A DNA stretch of 6,606 nucleotides from Armatimonadota bacterium. GTDB taxonomy: Bacteria > Armatimonadota > Hebobacteria > CAIYQO01. The position numbers were made by a program, and so were the translations under genes. Within the stretch, counting starts at the first letter, position 1; every line of letters starts with the position of its first letter. The notes beneath the pieces were generated by a model. The model did no database searches. It was not told the origin of the DNA and was given only the letters and a program-made list of their open reading frames with translations. The stretch spans positions 247 to 6,852 of the forward strand of contig JAKIYB010000248.1 in the NCBI GenBank assembly GCA_022708765.1. Reading direction: 5' to 3'. Below are positions 1 through 5,291 of this stretch, in pieces.

Positions 1-76
1 CCGTAATGACAGCCGTGTGTTGGTAACGCGCCCCAATGGGGCTAGAAAGCTGCCGAAAGCTTACCGCAAACCGCCC
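1..76. other. Flank downstream of hrcA, no gene seen
   Basis: This is the 3' flank of hrcA at the window edge. It holds a short GCCCC-AAT-GGGGC stem near 32-44 and a GAAAGCT motif repeated twice near 46-61. There is no T-run to make a convincing intrinsic terminator, and no start codon with a ribosome binding site for grpE on the minus strand. Confidence 0.4.
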
Positions 77-1104
77 CTACTGCTGCCCCATCCGCACGTT
101 GAGGTTGCGCACCACCGCGTTCATGGTGGTGAGGACTTTGCGGTAGTGCATGCGGCGGGGGCCGATAACGCCGACGTGGCCGGTGGCGTTAGCGGTGATC
201 TGGTAGCTGGTGTAAACGATGGCACAGTTGTCGAGGCCGGGGTGAGGATTTTCCGCGCCAATGCTCACCTGGATTTCGCCGGGGGCTGAGCGCGCGAAAA
301 GCGACTCGAAGACGGCTTCCTCGTGCAGCGCGGACATCAGCATGCGCAGCTTCGGCATCTCGGAAAAGTCCTGCTGCTCGAAGATATGCGCGGTGCCTTC
401 CAGGTACAGGCGCGAGGCGGAGGGATCCTGCTCCAGCCCGCGGCGCACCAGTTCCGGCGCCTGCCGGGTGAAGCGGCGGGTGAGGAACGGCACTTTCAGC
501 ACCGCCTGATAAATTGCCTCGTAGGTCAGCTCGGAGAGGCGCTTGCCGGCGAACGCCTCGTTCAGCGCGTCGTTGAGCTGGCGCAGTTGCGGCGCGGGGG
601 GACGATCCTCCACGGTGGAGAGGCTGTGCAGCACCTGCCGGTTGTCGGTGACGAGCATCGCCAGCAGTTGGTCGCGGCCCACCACCGCCAGCTCGATATG
701 CTGCAGCCGATGCTCCTGCAGGCCAGGAATGAGCGCCAGCGCGGTGTAGCGAGTAAGGTCGCCAAGGAGGCGGCAGGTGGCCTCCACCCCGGGATCCAGC
801 TCGTCGGGCAGCGCGGGGGCGTCGTCGGGCGCCGGCGCGGCCAGCACGTGATCCACGTAGAAACGGTAGCCGAGATCGGAGGGCACGCGCCCCGCGGAGG
901 TGTGCGGCTGATAGAGCAGCCCGGCCTCTTCCAGGAAGGCCATCTCGTTGCGTACGGTGGCGGAGGACGCGGCGATCTCCGGCCGCCCGGCGATGGCGGA
1001 CGAACTCACCGGCTCGGCCGTGGCGATATACATCTCCACCACGCCTGCAGGATCGCCATCTGGCGCTCGGATATGCGTAATGTGGACTCGGAACGGGTCA
1101 TCAT
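77..1104 (-). CDS. hrcA: Heat-inducible transcription repressor HrcA (frame break near 5' end)
   Basis: HrcA is the dimeric repressor of class I heat-shock genes (groESL, dnaK operon); it binds the CIRCE operator and depends on GroEL for activity. The winged-helix part is unmistakable: SSATVRNEM (about residues 47-55), then PHTSAGRVPSDLGYRFYVD. Near the C-terminus is the family signature GVIGPRRMHY (about 312-321), followed by the end of the GAF-like domain. The main frame (1042 to 77, TAG stop) begins abruptly at VVEMYIATAEPV. The expected N-terminus, MMTRSESTLRISERQMAILQA, lies in another frame starting at ATG 1104. One missing G at about 1042-1043 (GCG-TGGTGG where GCG-GTG-GTG is expected) separates them. 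Repaired length is about 342 residues, normal for HrcA. The main frame has no ATG, GTG or TTG between GTG 1042 and a TGA at 1136-1138. The family call is very secure; whether the break is real or a base error cannot be told here. The usual partner grpE is not visible in the 76 bases downstream. Confidence 0.93.
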
Positions 1105-1129
1105 GCCTGCGAAGAGCCTGTCGAACGAG

Positions 1130-1149
1130 AATACTTCAACACTCGTATT
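1130..1149. promoter_or_regulatory. Inverted repeat overlapping the hrcA -10
   Basis: AATAC (1130-1134) and GTATT (1145-1149) form perfect 5-bp arms with a 10-nt spacer, covering the hrcA -10 and predicted start site. That is a good position for a repressor. The stretch 1136-1144 (TCAACACTC) matches the left CIRCE half-site TTAGCACTC at 7 of 9 positions, but the matching right half is absent. An operator role is inference. Confidence 0.35.
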
Positions 1150-1177
1150 ATACCAAATCACGGCGAGGATATGCCAG
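1147..1177 (-). promoter_or_regulatory. Probable hrcA promoter
   Basis: On the minus strand there is a perfect TATAAT (1152 down to 1147). The best -35 is weak: CTGGCA (1177-1172), 4 of 6 matches at a long 19-bp spacing. Transcription would start near 1140, giving a leader of about 36 nt before ATG 1104, which has only a weak AGGC-like ribosome binding site. The -10 is convincing; the -35 assignment is tentative and might reflect activator dependence. Confidence 0.6.
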
Positions 1178-1179
1178 AT

Positions 1180-1200
1180 AGCCCCAGCCCACCGGGGGCT
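1180..1200. repeat. Inverted repeat between the divergent promoters
   Basis: AGCCCC (1180-1185) and GGGGCT (1195-1200) are perfect arms with a 9-nt spacer. They sit between the proposed -35 of hrcA and the -35 of the transporter gene, so one bound dimer could influence both. The 9-nt spacing equals that inside CIRCE, but the arms do not match the CIRCE consensus well. It may instead be a chance GC hairpin. Confidence 0.35.
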
Positions 1201-1205
1201 CTTCA

Positions 1206-1234
1206 TTGACATGCCCACCCCCTCTCGGTAGAAT
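1206..1234 (+). promoter_or_regulatory. Strong sigma70-type promoter of the transporter gene
   Basis: A perfect -35 TTGACA (1206-1211), exactly 17 bp, then -10 TAGAAT (1229-1234, 5 of 6). Six bases separate the -10 from the GTG start at 1241, so the expected transcription start falls on or next to the start codon. No Shine-Dalgarno sequence is present or could fit. This predicts a leaderless mRNA. Confidence 0.8.
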
Positions 1235-1240
1235 CTCCCC

Positions 1241-2527
1241 GTGACCACGCTCGTTCGGCCCACCCTCGCCGCGGCGCTCTCCCGCAAACGCCTGGAAATC
1301 GCGCTGCTCGTTTGTGCCAGCGCGATTTACTTCTTCGCCTATATGCAGCGCGTGGCCATCCCCGGGCAGTTCTTCGACGAACTGCAGGCCGCGTTTGCCC
1401 TGCGCGCCGATGCCGTCACCTTCCTCGGCGCCATTTACCTGTATATTTACGGCGGCATGCAGCCCTTCGCCGGGGTGATGAACGACCGGCTGGGCGCGAA
1501 CCGGGTGCTGCTCATCGGCGGCCTGCTGCTGGCGGCGGGCTCCATCTGGTTCGCGCTGGCGCCCGCCTATCCGCTGCTGGTAGCCGCGCGCGCGCTGGTG
1601 GGGCTGGGCGCCAGCCTCATCTTCCTCAGCCTGGTGAAAGCGCTGGCCACGCTCTTTTCTCCGCGCCATTTCGCCCCGCTACTCAGCCTGGTGATGTTCA
1701 CCGGTGCCCTGGGCGGCGTGGTGGGCACGCTGCCCATCAAGTGGCTCGCTGGCCAGTGGGGATGGCGGGCGGCGCTGCTCTGGGCGGGCATCCTCTGCCT
1801 GCTGGCCTTCCTCGGCGCCGCCGTGATGGCCCGGCGCGCCCCCGCGCCCGCCCCGCAGGCGCCGCCGCTGTGGCCCTCGCTGCGCGCCGTGCTGCGCAAC
1901 GGCGCCGCCTGGCCCCTGATGCTTACCGCGCCCATCACCTTTGCCGTTTATTTCCTGCTGCAGACCGTCATCGGCGTAAAATTCCTGCGCGACTTCGCCG
2001 GCCTTACCGGGCAGATGGCCTCCACCATCACCTTCGTGATGATGGTGGTGAACCTGGCCATCGTGCTCTCCGGCGGTTTCCTGGTGGAGCTGTTCGGCCG
2101 CCGGCGCAAGCCGTTCATCCTCCTCGGCGTCGGCTTCCTTCTCCTCAGTCTGCTGCTGCTGCTCGTCGGCCTGTGGCTGCGCCTGGGCGGCGAGTGGTTC
2201 CTCGTCTGCTATGTCTGCCTCGCCTTCTCCTCCTTCGTCTCGCCGGTCAGCAATGTCCTCATGCGCGAGATGAATCCGGCGGGCGCCATCGGCACCGCCA
2301 TCGGCGCGCTCAACGGTCTCTGCTATCTCGGCGTCGCCCTTCTCGCCAGCGCCGCCGGCAAAGTGATGACCCTGTTCCGCGCCGACGCCGTGCAGACCGC
2401 CACCGCCATCGTCTACCCGCGCGAAGCCTACCTCGCCATCTTCGTCCTCTGCGGCGCCCTCGCCCTCGTCGCCCTCGTCGCCGCCCTGTACCTGCGCGAT
2501 ACGTACGGCGTGGCGGCGGAGGAGTAG
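1241..2527 (+). CDS. Major facilitator superfamily (MFS) transporter
   Basis: A 428-residue polytopic inner-membrane protein with about 12 hydrophobic helices in two halves, the usual size for MFS secondary transporters that move small solutes by uniport, symport or antiport. The loop after helix 2 carries MFS motif A (G78-V-M-N-D82-R83-L-G85-A-N-R88); a degenerate copy lies in the second half (about 278-290, ending GRRRK). A Pro/Ala-rich cytoplasmic linker (about 197-212) joins the halves. GWRAALLWAG (about 174-183) is typical of helix 6. The GTG start at 1241 is set by the promoter just upstream; the next in-frame ATG (residue 35) would cut into helix 1. Transcribed divergently from hrcA. 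The ending is hydrophilic (LRDTYGVAAEE). No motif identifies the substrate; family call secure, function open. Confidence 0.9.
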   Translation: MTTLVRPTLAAALSRKRLEIALLVCASAIYFFAYMQRVAIPGQFFDELQAAFALRADAVTFLGAIYLYIYGGMQPFAGVMNDRLGANRVLLIGGLLLAAGSIWFALAPAYPLLVAARALVGLGASLIFLSLVKALATLFSPRHFAPLLSLVMFTGALGGVVGTLPIKWLAGQWGWRAALLWAGILCLLAFLGAAVMARRAPAPAPQAPPLWPSLRAVLRNGAAWPLMLTAPITFAVYFLLQTVIGVKFLRDFAGLTGQMASTITFVMMVVNLAIVLSGGFLVELFGRRRKPFILLGVGFLLLSLLLLLVGLWLRLGGEWFLVCYVCLAFSSFVSPVSNVLMREMNPAGAIGTAIGALNGLCYLGVALLASAAGKVMTLFRADAVQTATAIVYPREAYLAIFVLCGALALVALVAALYLRDTYGVAAEE

Positions 2528-2529
2528 TC

Positions 2530-2549
2530 TTCTCCACACCTGTGGAAAA
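2530..2549. repeat. Palindrome made of two DnaA-box-like 9-mers
   Basis: Just after the transporter stop, TTCTCCACA (2530-2538) and TGTGGAAAA (2541-2549) face each other across 2 bp with a perfect TCCACA/TGTGGA core. Each matches the DnaA box TTATCCACA at 8 of 9 positions. The A-run follows the hairpin on the plus strand, so it is not a plus-strand intrinsic terminator. It could be a DnaA or other transcription-factor site; function is inference. Confidence 0.4.
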
Positions 2550-2557
2550 AATCCGCT

Positions 2558-2577
2558 GATAACCTGTGAATGTTATC
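2558..2577. repeat. Inverted repeat GATAAC-N8-GTTATC
   Basis: Perfect 6-bp arms (2558-2563 and 2572-2577) with an 8-nt spacer, 8 bp after the DnaA-box-like palindrome. A separate 10-bp palindrome GTTCGCGAAC follows at 2587-2596. Together they make the 158-bp spacer before the repeat/PAS gene unusually rich in dyad symmetry. I found no convincing -35/-10 pair in this spacer. Confidence 0.4.
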
Positions 2578-2685
2578 GCTTCCCCGGTTCGCGAACGAAA
2601 CCGATCACGCGCGGCGGTGTCGAAACAGTCAGTCGCGCCCATCGTACGCAGGAGCCGGGCGCGCGAACAGGAGCTTCGAGGAATC

Positions 2686-3444
2686 ATGATCCGACAGGTG
2701 TGGACAGAGGAAACCGTCATTGCCGCCATCCGCGAGGAGGTGGCCAGCGGACACGACTTGAGCTACAGCGGCACCCAGCGGCGCGTGCCGTCGCTACTGC
2801 GCGCCGCCGAGCGCGTCTTCGGCCAGTGGGCCGCCGCCGTGGAAGCCGCGGGCTTCGATTACGCCGCCTTCCGCAAATACCGCCGCTGGACGCGCGAGCA
2901 GGTTATCGCCGCCGTCCAGGCGCACGCCGAAGCGGGCGCCGACCTGAGCTGGCGCCATGTCAGCACCGTGCTCGATCCGCCGCTGGCCTACGCGGCGCTG
3001 CACGCCGGGCGCTTCGCTTCCTGGGACGCCGCACTGGCCGCCGCCGGGCTGGACCCGGACACCATCCGCCGCTACCAGAACTGGAACTGGGACCGCGTGG
3101 TCGCCGTGCTCTGGTCGCTGGCGGCGCGGGGCGTGATGCTCGATCAGCCCACCCTCAGTCAGGACGCGCCCGACGCCCTGGCCGCCTTCTATCGCCGCGG
3201 TGGCAGCCTGCGCGAACTGCGCGCGCACTACACCACCGCCGAGACATCACCCGACAGCGAGCCGTTCGCGCTGCTCCGCCGCGGTGGAGCACGATCCACA
3301 CGCCGTGATGGTCACGGACGCGCGGGGTCACATCACATACATAAATCGCGCCTACGCCGACTCGCGTGGGATTACCGCCGAAGAGATCATCGGCCGCCAC
3401 GCCCATGCCGCCCACTGGCGCAAACACGCCCACGACGAGTTTGA
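2686..3444 (+). CDS. Tandem homing-endonuclease-associated-type repeat protein (5' part of a frameshifted gene)
   Basis: The first about 199 residues hold three related units beginning at W6, W68 and W133-W135. Each shows the pattern W-[TN]-x-E/D-x-V-hydrophobic-x-x-hydrophobic, then G-x-D-L-S, and in units 1 and 2 FGQW or FASW followed by AA(V/L)xAAG. Units 1 and 2 end in FRKYRRW and IRRYQNW; unit 3 is degenerate. This resembles the Pfam HNH_repeat ('homing endonuclease associated repeat') family of short, probably nucleic-acid-binding helical units; no nuclease motif is visible. ATG 2686 is chosen because GAGG lies 4 nt upstream and the repeats begin at once; a GTG at 2566 is in frame but adds an unsupported basic stretch. 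After LLRR (3271-3282) the frame turns into Arg/His/Pro-rich nonsense to 3444, while a PAS domain continues in the +1 frame. So the annotated C-terminus is probably an artefact of a frame break. Confidence 0.7.
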   Translation: MIRQVWTEETVIAAIREEVASGHDLSYSGTQRRVPSLLRAAERVFGQWAAAVEAAGFDYAAFRKYRRWTREQVIAAVQAHAEAGADLSWRHVSTVLDPPLAYAALHAGRFASWDAALAAAGLDPDTIRRYQNWNWDRVVAVLWSLAARGVMLDQPTLSQDAPDALAAFYRRGGSLRELRAHYTTAETSPDSEPFALLRRGGARSTRRDGHGRAGSHHIHKSRLRRLAWDYRRRDHRPPRPCRPLAQTRPRRV

Positions 3445-3646
3445 GGCGATGTGGCGAGAGATACTCGCTCGCGGCGAGTGGTACGGCGAATACGCGAACC
3501 AGCGCCCCGACGGCACGACGTTCCGCGAAGCCGCCTCCATCGCCACCATCACCGACGCCGATGCCACCCACGTCATCGTCGTCTTCGACGAAGTCGCCGG
3601 CCGTACCCGCGGCCAGAGCCGCCGCAACACCAGCGTGCGGAACTGA
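3284..3646 (+). CDS. PAS sensor domain (3' part of the frameshifted repeat-PAS gene)
   Basis: About 120 residues forming one nearly complete PAS domain: VEHDPHAVMVTDARGHITYI (1-20), NRAYADSRGITAEEIIGRHA (21-40), the helix with MWREILARGEWYGEYANQRP (56-75), DGTTFREAASIATITD, then a strand HVIVVFDEV. PAS domains bind ligands, haem or flavin, or mediate partner contacts; none of these can be chosen here. No kinase, GGDEF or other output follows; the protein stops about 15 residues after the domain. No ribosome binding site precedes GTG 3284, and the typical PAS lead-in (LLRR-AVEH) is split between two frames. It therefore reads as the continuation of the repeat gene after one extra C in CTCCGCCGCGG. 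Removing one base gives an ATG 2686 to 3646 frame of exactly 320 codons. Confidence 0.7.
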   Translation: MEHDPHAVMVTDARGHITYINRAYADSRGITAEEIIGRHAHAAHWRKHAHDEFEAMWREILARGEWYGEYANQRPDGTTFREAASIATITDADATHVIVVFDEVAGRTRGQSRRNTSVRN

Positions 3647-3650
3647 CCCG

Positions 3651-3804
3651 CGGGAGTAAGGGCGCCCTCCCCGATTGGGTCGGGGCAGGTACCCCCGACC
3701 CAATCCTGGGAGAGGGGTGTCTTGTGACGATAACGGCTCTGCTCTCGTTCACTCTCTCACTCCCTTTTCCCAGGCGTTGGAAGAGAGACCGGGAGTAAGG
3801 GCGC
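3651..3804 (+). repeat. Structured element bounded by 15-bp direct repeats
   Basis: CGGGAGTAAGGGCGC occurs identically at 3651-3665 and 3790-3804, 139 bp apart, between the PAS stop and the nuclease promoter. Inside lie a perfect 13-bp hairpin (3673-3705) and a second stem: 3705-3717 pairs with 3762-3774 over 13 bp, two of them G-U in the plus-strand RNA. A small inner stem pairs 3724-3729 with 3746-3752 with one bulged T. The G-U pairs would be mismatches on the minus strand, so folding is better as plus-strand RNA. It could be a dispersed miniature element, a 3'-UTR structure or a small RNA; no coding potential is evident. Confidence 0.5.
3673..3705. repeat. Perfect 13-bp hairpin
   Basis: GATTGGGTCGGGG (3673-3685) and its exact complement CCCCGACCCAATC (3693-3705) flank a 7-nt loop. 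It starts 27 nt after the PAS stop codon. No T-run follows on either strand, so it is not a classic intrinsic terminator, though so stable a stem could slow polymerase or protect the 3' end of the upstream mRNA. Confidence 0.75.
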
Positions 3805-3828
3805 GGGCGGGCATCGTTCTCTTCGGGG

Positions 3829-3857
3829 GCGACAATCCTCCGCTTTCATGCTACACT
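3829..3857 (+). promoter_or_regulatory. Probable extended -10 promoter of the nuclease gene
   Basis: GCGACA (3829-3834, 4 of 6 to the -35 consensus), 17 bp, TACACT (3852-3857, 4 of 6), with TG at 3849-3850 making an extended -10 (TGCTACACT). The start site would be near 3864, about 30 nt before the ATG, leaving room for the GGAGGT ribosome binding site at 3881-3886. Confidence 0.6.
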
Positions 3858-3893
3858 ACCTCCAGCACATTCACGGTAACGGAGGTTTGCGGC

Positions 3894-5282
3894 ATGAAAG
3901 TCACACCCATTGGCGCCGCCGGCGAGGTGACCGGCTCCTGCTTCCTGCTGGAGACGCGCGCGGGCACTTTTATGGTGGATTGCGGCATGTTCCAGGGTGG
4001 CGGGCCGCTGGAGGCGCGCAACGAGCAGTTCCCCTTCTCCCCGCGCGACGTGGACGCCGCTTTCCTCACCCACGCCCACCTCGACCACTGCGGGCGGCTG
4101 CCTGTGCTGCACGCCGACGGCTTTCGCGGCGAGGTCTTCGCCACCGACGCCACCTGCGATCTGGCGCAGTTCATCCTCCTCGACAGCGCCAAGCTGCAGG
4201 AGGAAGACTTTGAACGGCGGCTGCGCAAAGGCCGGCGCGCCGGGCTGCAGGCGGAGCCGCCGCTGTATCGCCAGCAGGACGTGCTGCACCTGCTGCGCTA
4301 TTTCCAGGCGCATCGCTACGATGAGCCGCTGGATCTGGGCAACGGCGTGTCGGTCACCTTCCGCCAGTCCGGCCACATCCTCGGCTCCGCCTTCCTGGAA
4401 TTCCGCGAGGGCGGCGCCACTGTCGTCTTCTCCGGCGACCTGGGCGCGCCGCGGCGCAACGTGGTGCCCGACCCCGCGCCGGCGCCGCCCTGCGACCTTA
4501 TCTTCTGCGAATCCACCTACGGCGACCGCCTGCACCGCACCGAAGAGCAGTCCGTCGCCGAACTGGCGGAGGCCATCAACTGGGCATACGCGGCGGGCGG
4601 CAACGTCATCATTCCCTCCTTCGCGCTTGAGCGCACGCAGGATGTCCTATTCACGCTGAACGAGCTGCGTCAGGCGGGCGCCATCCCGCGGAATCCCGTC
4701 TATCTGGACAGCCCGCTGGCCATCAACATCACCCGCGTCTACCAGCAGCACCACGATGACCTGGATGACGAGACGCGCGCCTTCATCGCCGCGCGCCGCG
4801 ATCCCTTTGCTTTCCCCGGCCTCACCCTGAGCACGTCGTCCGAGCAGTCGCGCGCCATCAACGGGCAGAACGGCGTTATCATCATCGCCGGCAGCGGCAT
4901 GTGCAACGGTGGGCGCGTGCTGCACCACCTGAAGCACAACCTGTGGCGCGAGGACAGCGCGGTGGTCTTCGTCGGCTATCAGGCCAACGGCACGCTGGGC
5001 CGCCGCATCGTGAACGGCGCAAAGGACGTGCAGATTGACCGCGAGCCGGTGGCGGTGCGCGCGAAAACCTTCACCATCAACGGCTTCAGCGCTCACGCCG
5101 ACCAGGCCGCCCTCCTCGGCTGGCTCGCGACCTCCGATCCCGCGTATGTCGTCCTCAATCACGGCGAACCGGAAGCGTCCGCGACCCTCGCCGGGTTGCT
5201 GCGCGACCAGGGCCGCGGGGTGGATGTCGCAAAACCGATGCGCGAACTGGACACCGACCACCTGCCGGTGGTGGCCGCGTAA
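3894..5282 (+). CDS. Metallo-beta-lactamase/beta-CASP RNA-processing nuclease (CPSF-like)
   Basis: A 462-residue cytoplasmic zinc nuclease of the bacterial CPSF73-like family (Thermus TTHA0252 type), expected to cut or trim RNA phosphodiester bonds. All active-site motifs are present: H60-A-H62-L-D64-H65, SGH161 (motif 3), SGD182 (motif 4), then beta-CASP motif A around E206 (ESTYGDR), PSFALERTQ (241-249), the glycine-rich GSGMCNGGRVLHHL (333-346; motif B histidine), and motif C in FSAH401AD. The closing LNHGEPEA (421-428) carries the last histidine of the beta-lactamase core. It lacks the C-terminal domain of RNase J, and its length is normal for the stand-alone CPSF-like group. ATG 3894 is set by GGAGGT 7 nt upstream and the immediate MKVTPIGAAGEVTGS family start. 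It has its own promoter and is convergent with creD (9-bp gap). RNA substrate unknown; family secure. Confidence 0.93.
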   Translation: MKVTPIGAAGEVTGSCFLLETRAGTFMVDCGMFQGGGPLEARNEQFPFSPRDVDAAFLTHAHLDHCGRLPVLHADGFRGEVFATDATCDLAQFILLDSAKLQEEDFERRLRKGRRAGLQAEPPLYRQQDVLHLLRYFQAHRYDEPLDLGNGVSVTFRQSGHILGSAFLEFREGGATVVFSGDLGAPRRNVVPDPAPAPPCDLIFCESTYGDRLHRTEEQSVAELAEAINWAYAAGGNVIIPSFALERTQDVLFTLNELRQAGAIPRNPVYLDSPLAINITRVYQQHHDDLDDETRAFIAARRDPFAFPGLTLSTSSEQSRAINGQNGVIIIAGSGMCNGGRVLHHLKHNLWREDSAVVFVGYQANGTLGRRIVNGAKDVQIDREPVAVRAKTFTINGFSAHADQAALLGWLATSDPAYVVLNHGEPEASATLAGLLRDQGRGVDVAKPMRELDTDHLPVVAA

Positions 5283-5291
5283 GCGCTCATG

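Noticed and set aside
1178..1202. Full CIRCE operator between hrcA and the transporter
   Set aside because: Best alignment gives only about 5 of 9 matches per half with the wrong spacing, so it is listed only as an unnamed dyad.
323..1231. Long plus-strand open frame opposite hrcA
   Set aside because: It mirrors hrcA codons, is Gly/Arg/His-rich and has no recognisable domain or ribosome binding site.
1312..2559. 415-codon plus-strand frame overlapping the transporter
   Set aside because: Extreme Arg/Ala/Pro content is typical of an out-of-frame reading of GC-rich DNA; the transporter frame has clear membrane helices.
2530..2596. Chromosomal replication origin
   Set aside because: Only two good DnaA-like boxes, no AT-rich unwinding region and no dnaA or dnaN nearby.
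2566..2685. N-terminal extension of the repeat protein from GTG 2566
   Set aside because: It starts inside an inverted repeat, lacks a ribosome binding site and adds a basic stretch without similarity; ATG 2686 fits better.
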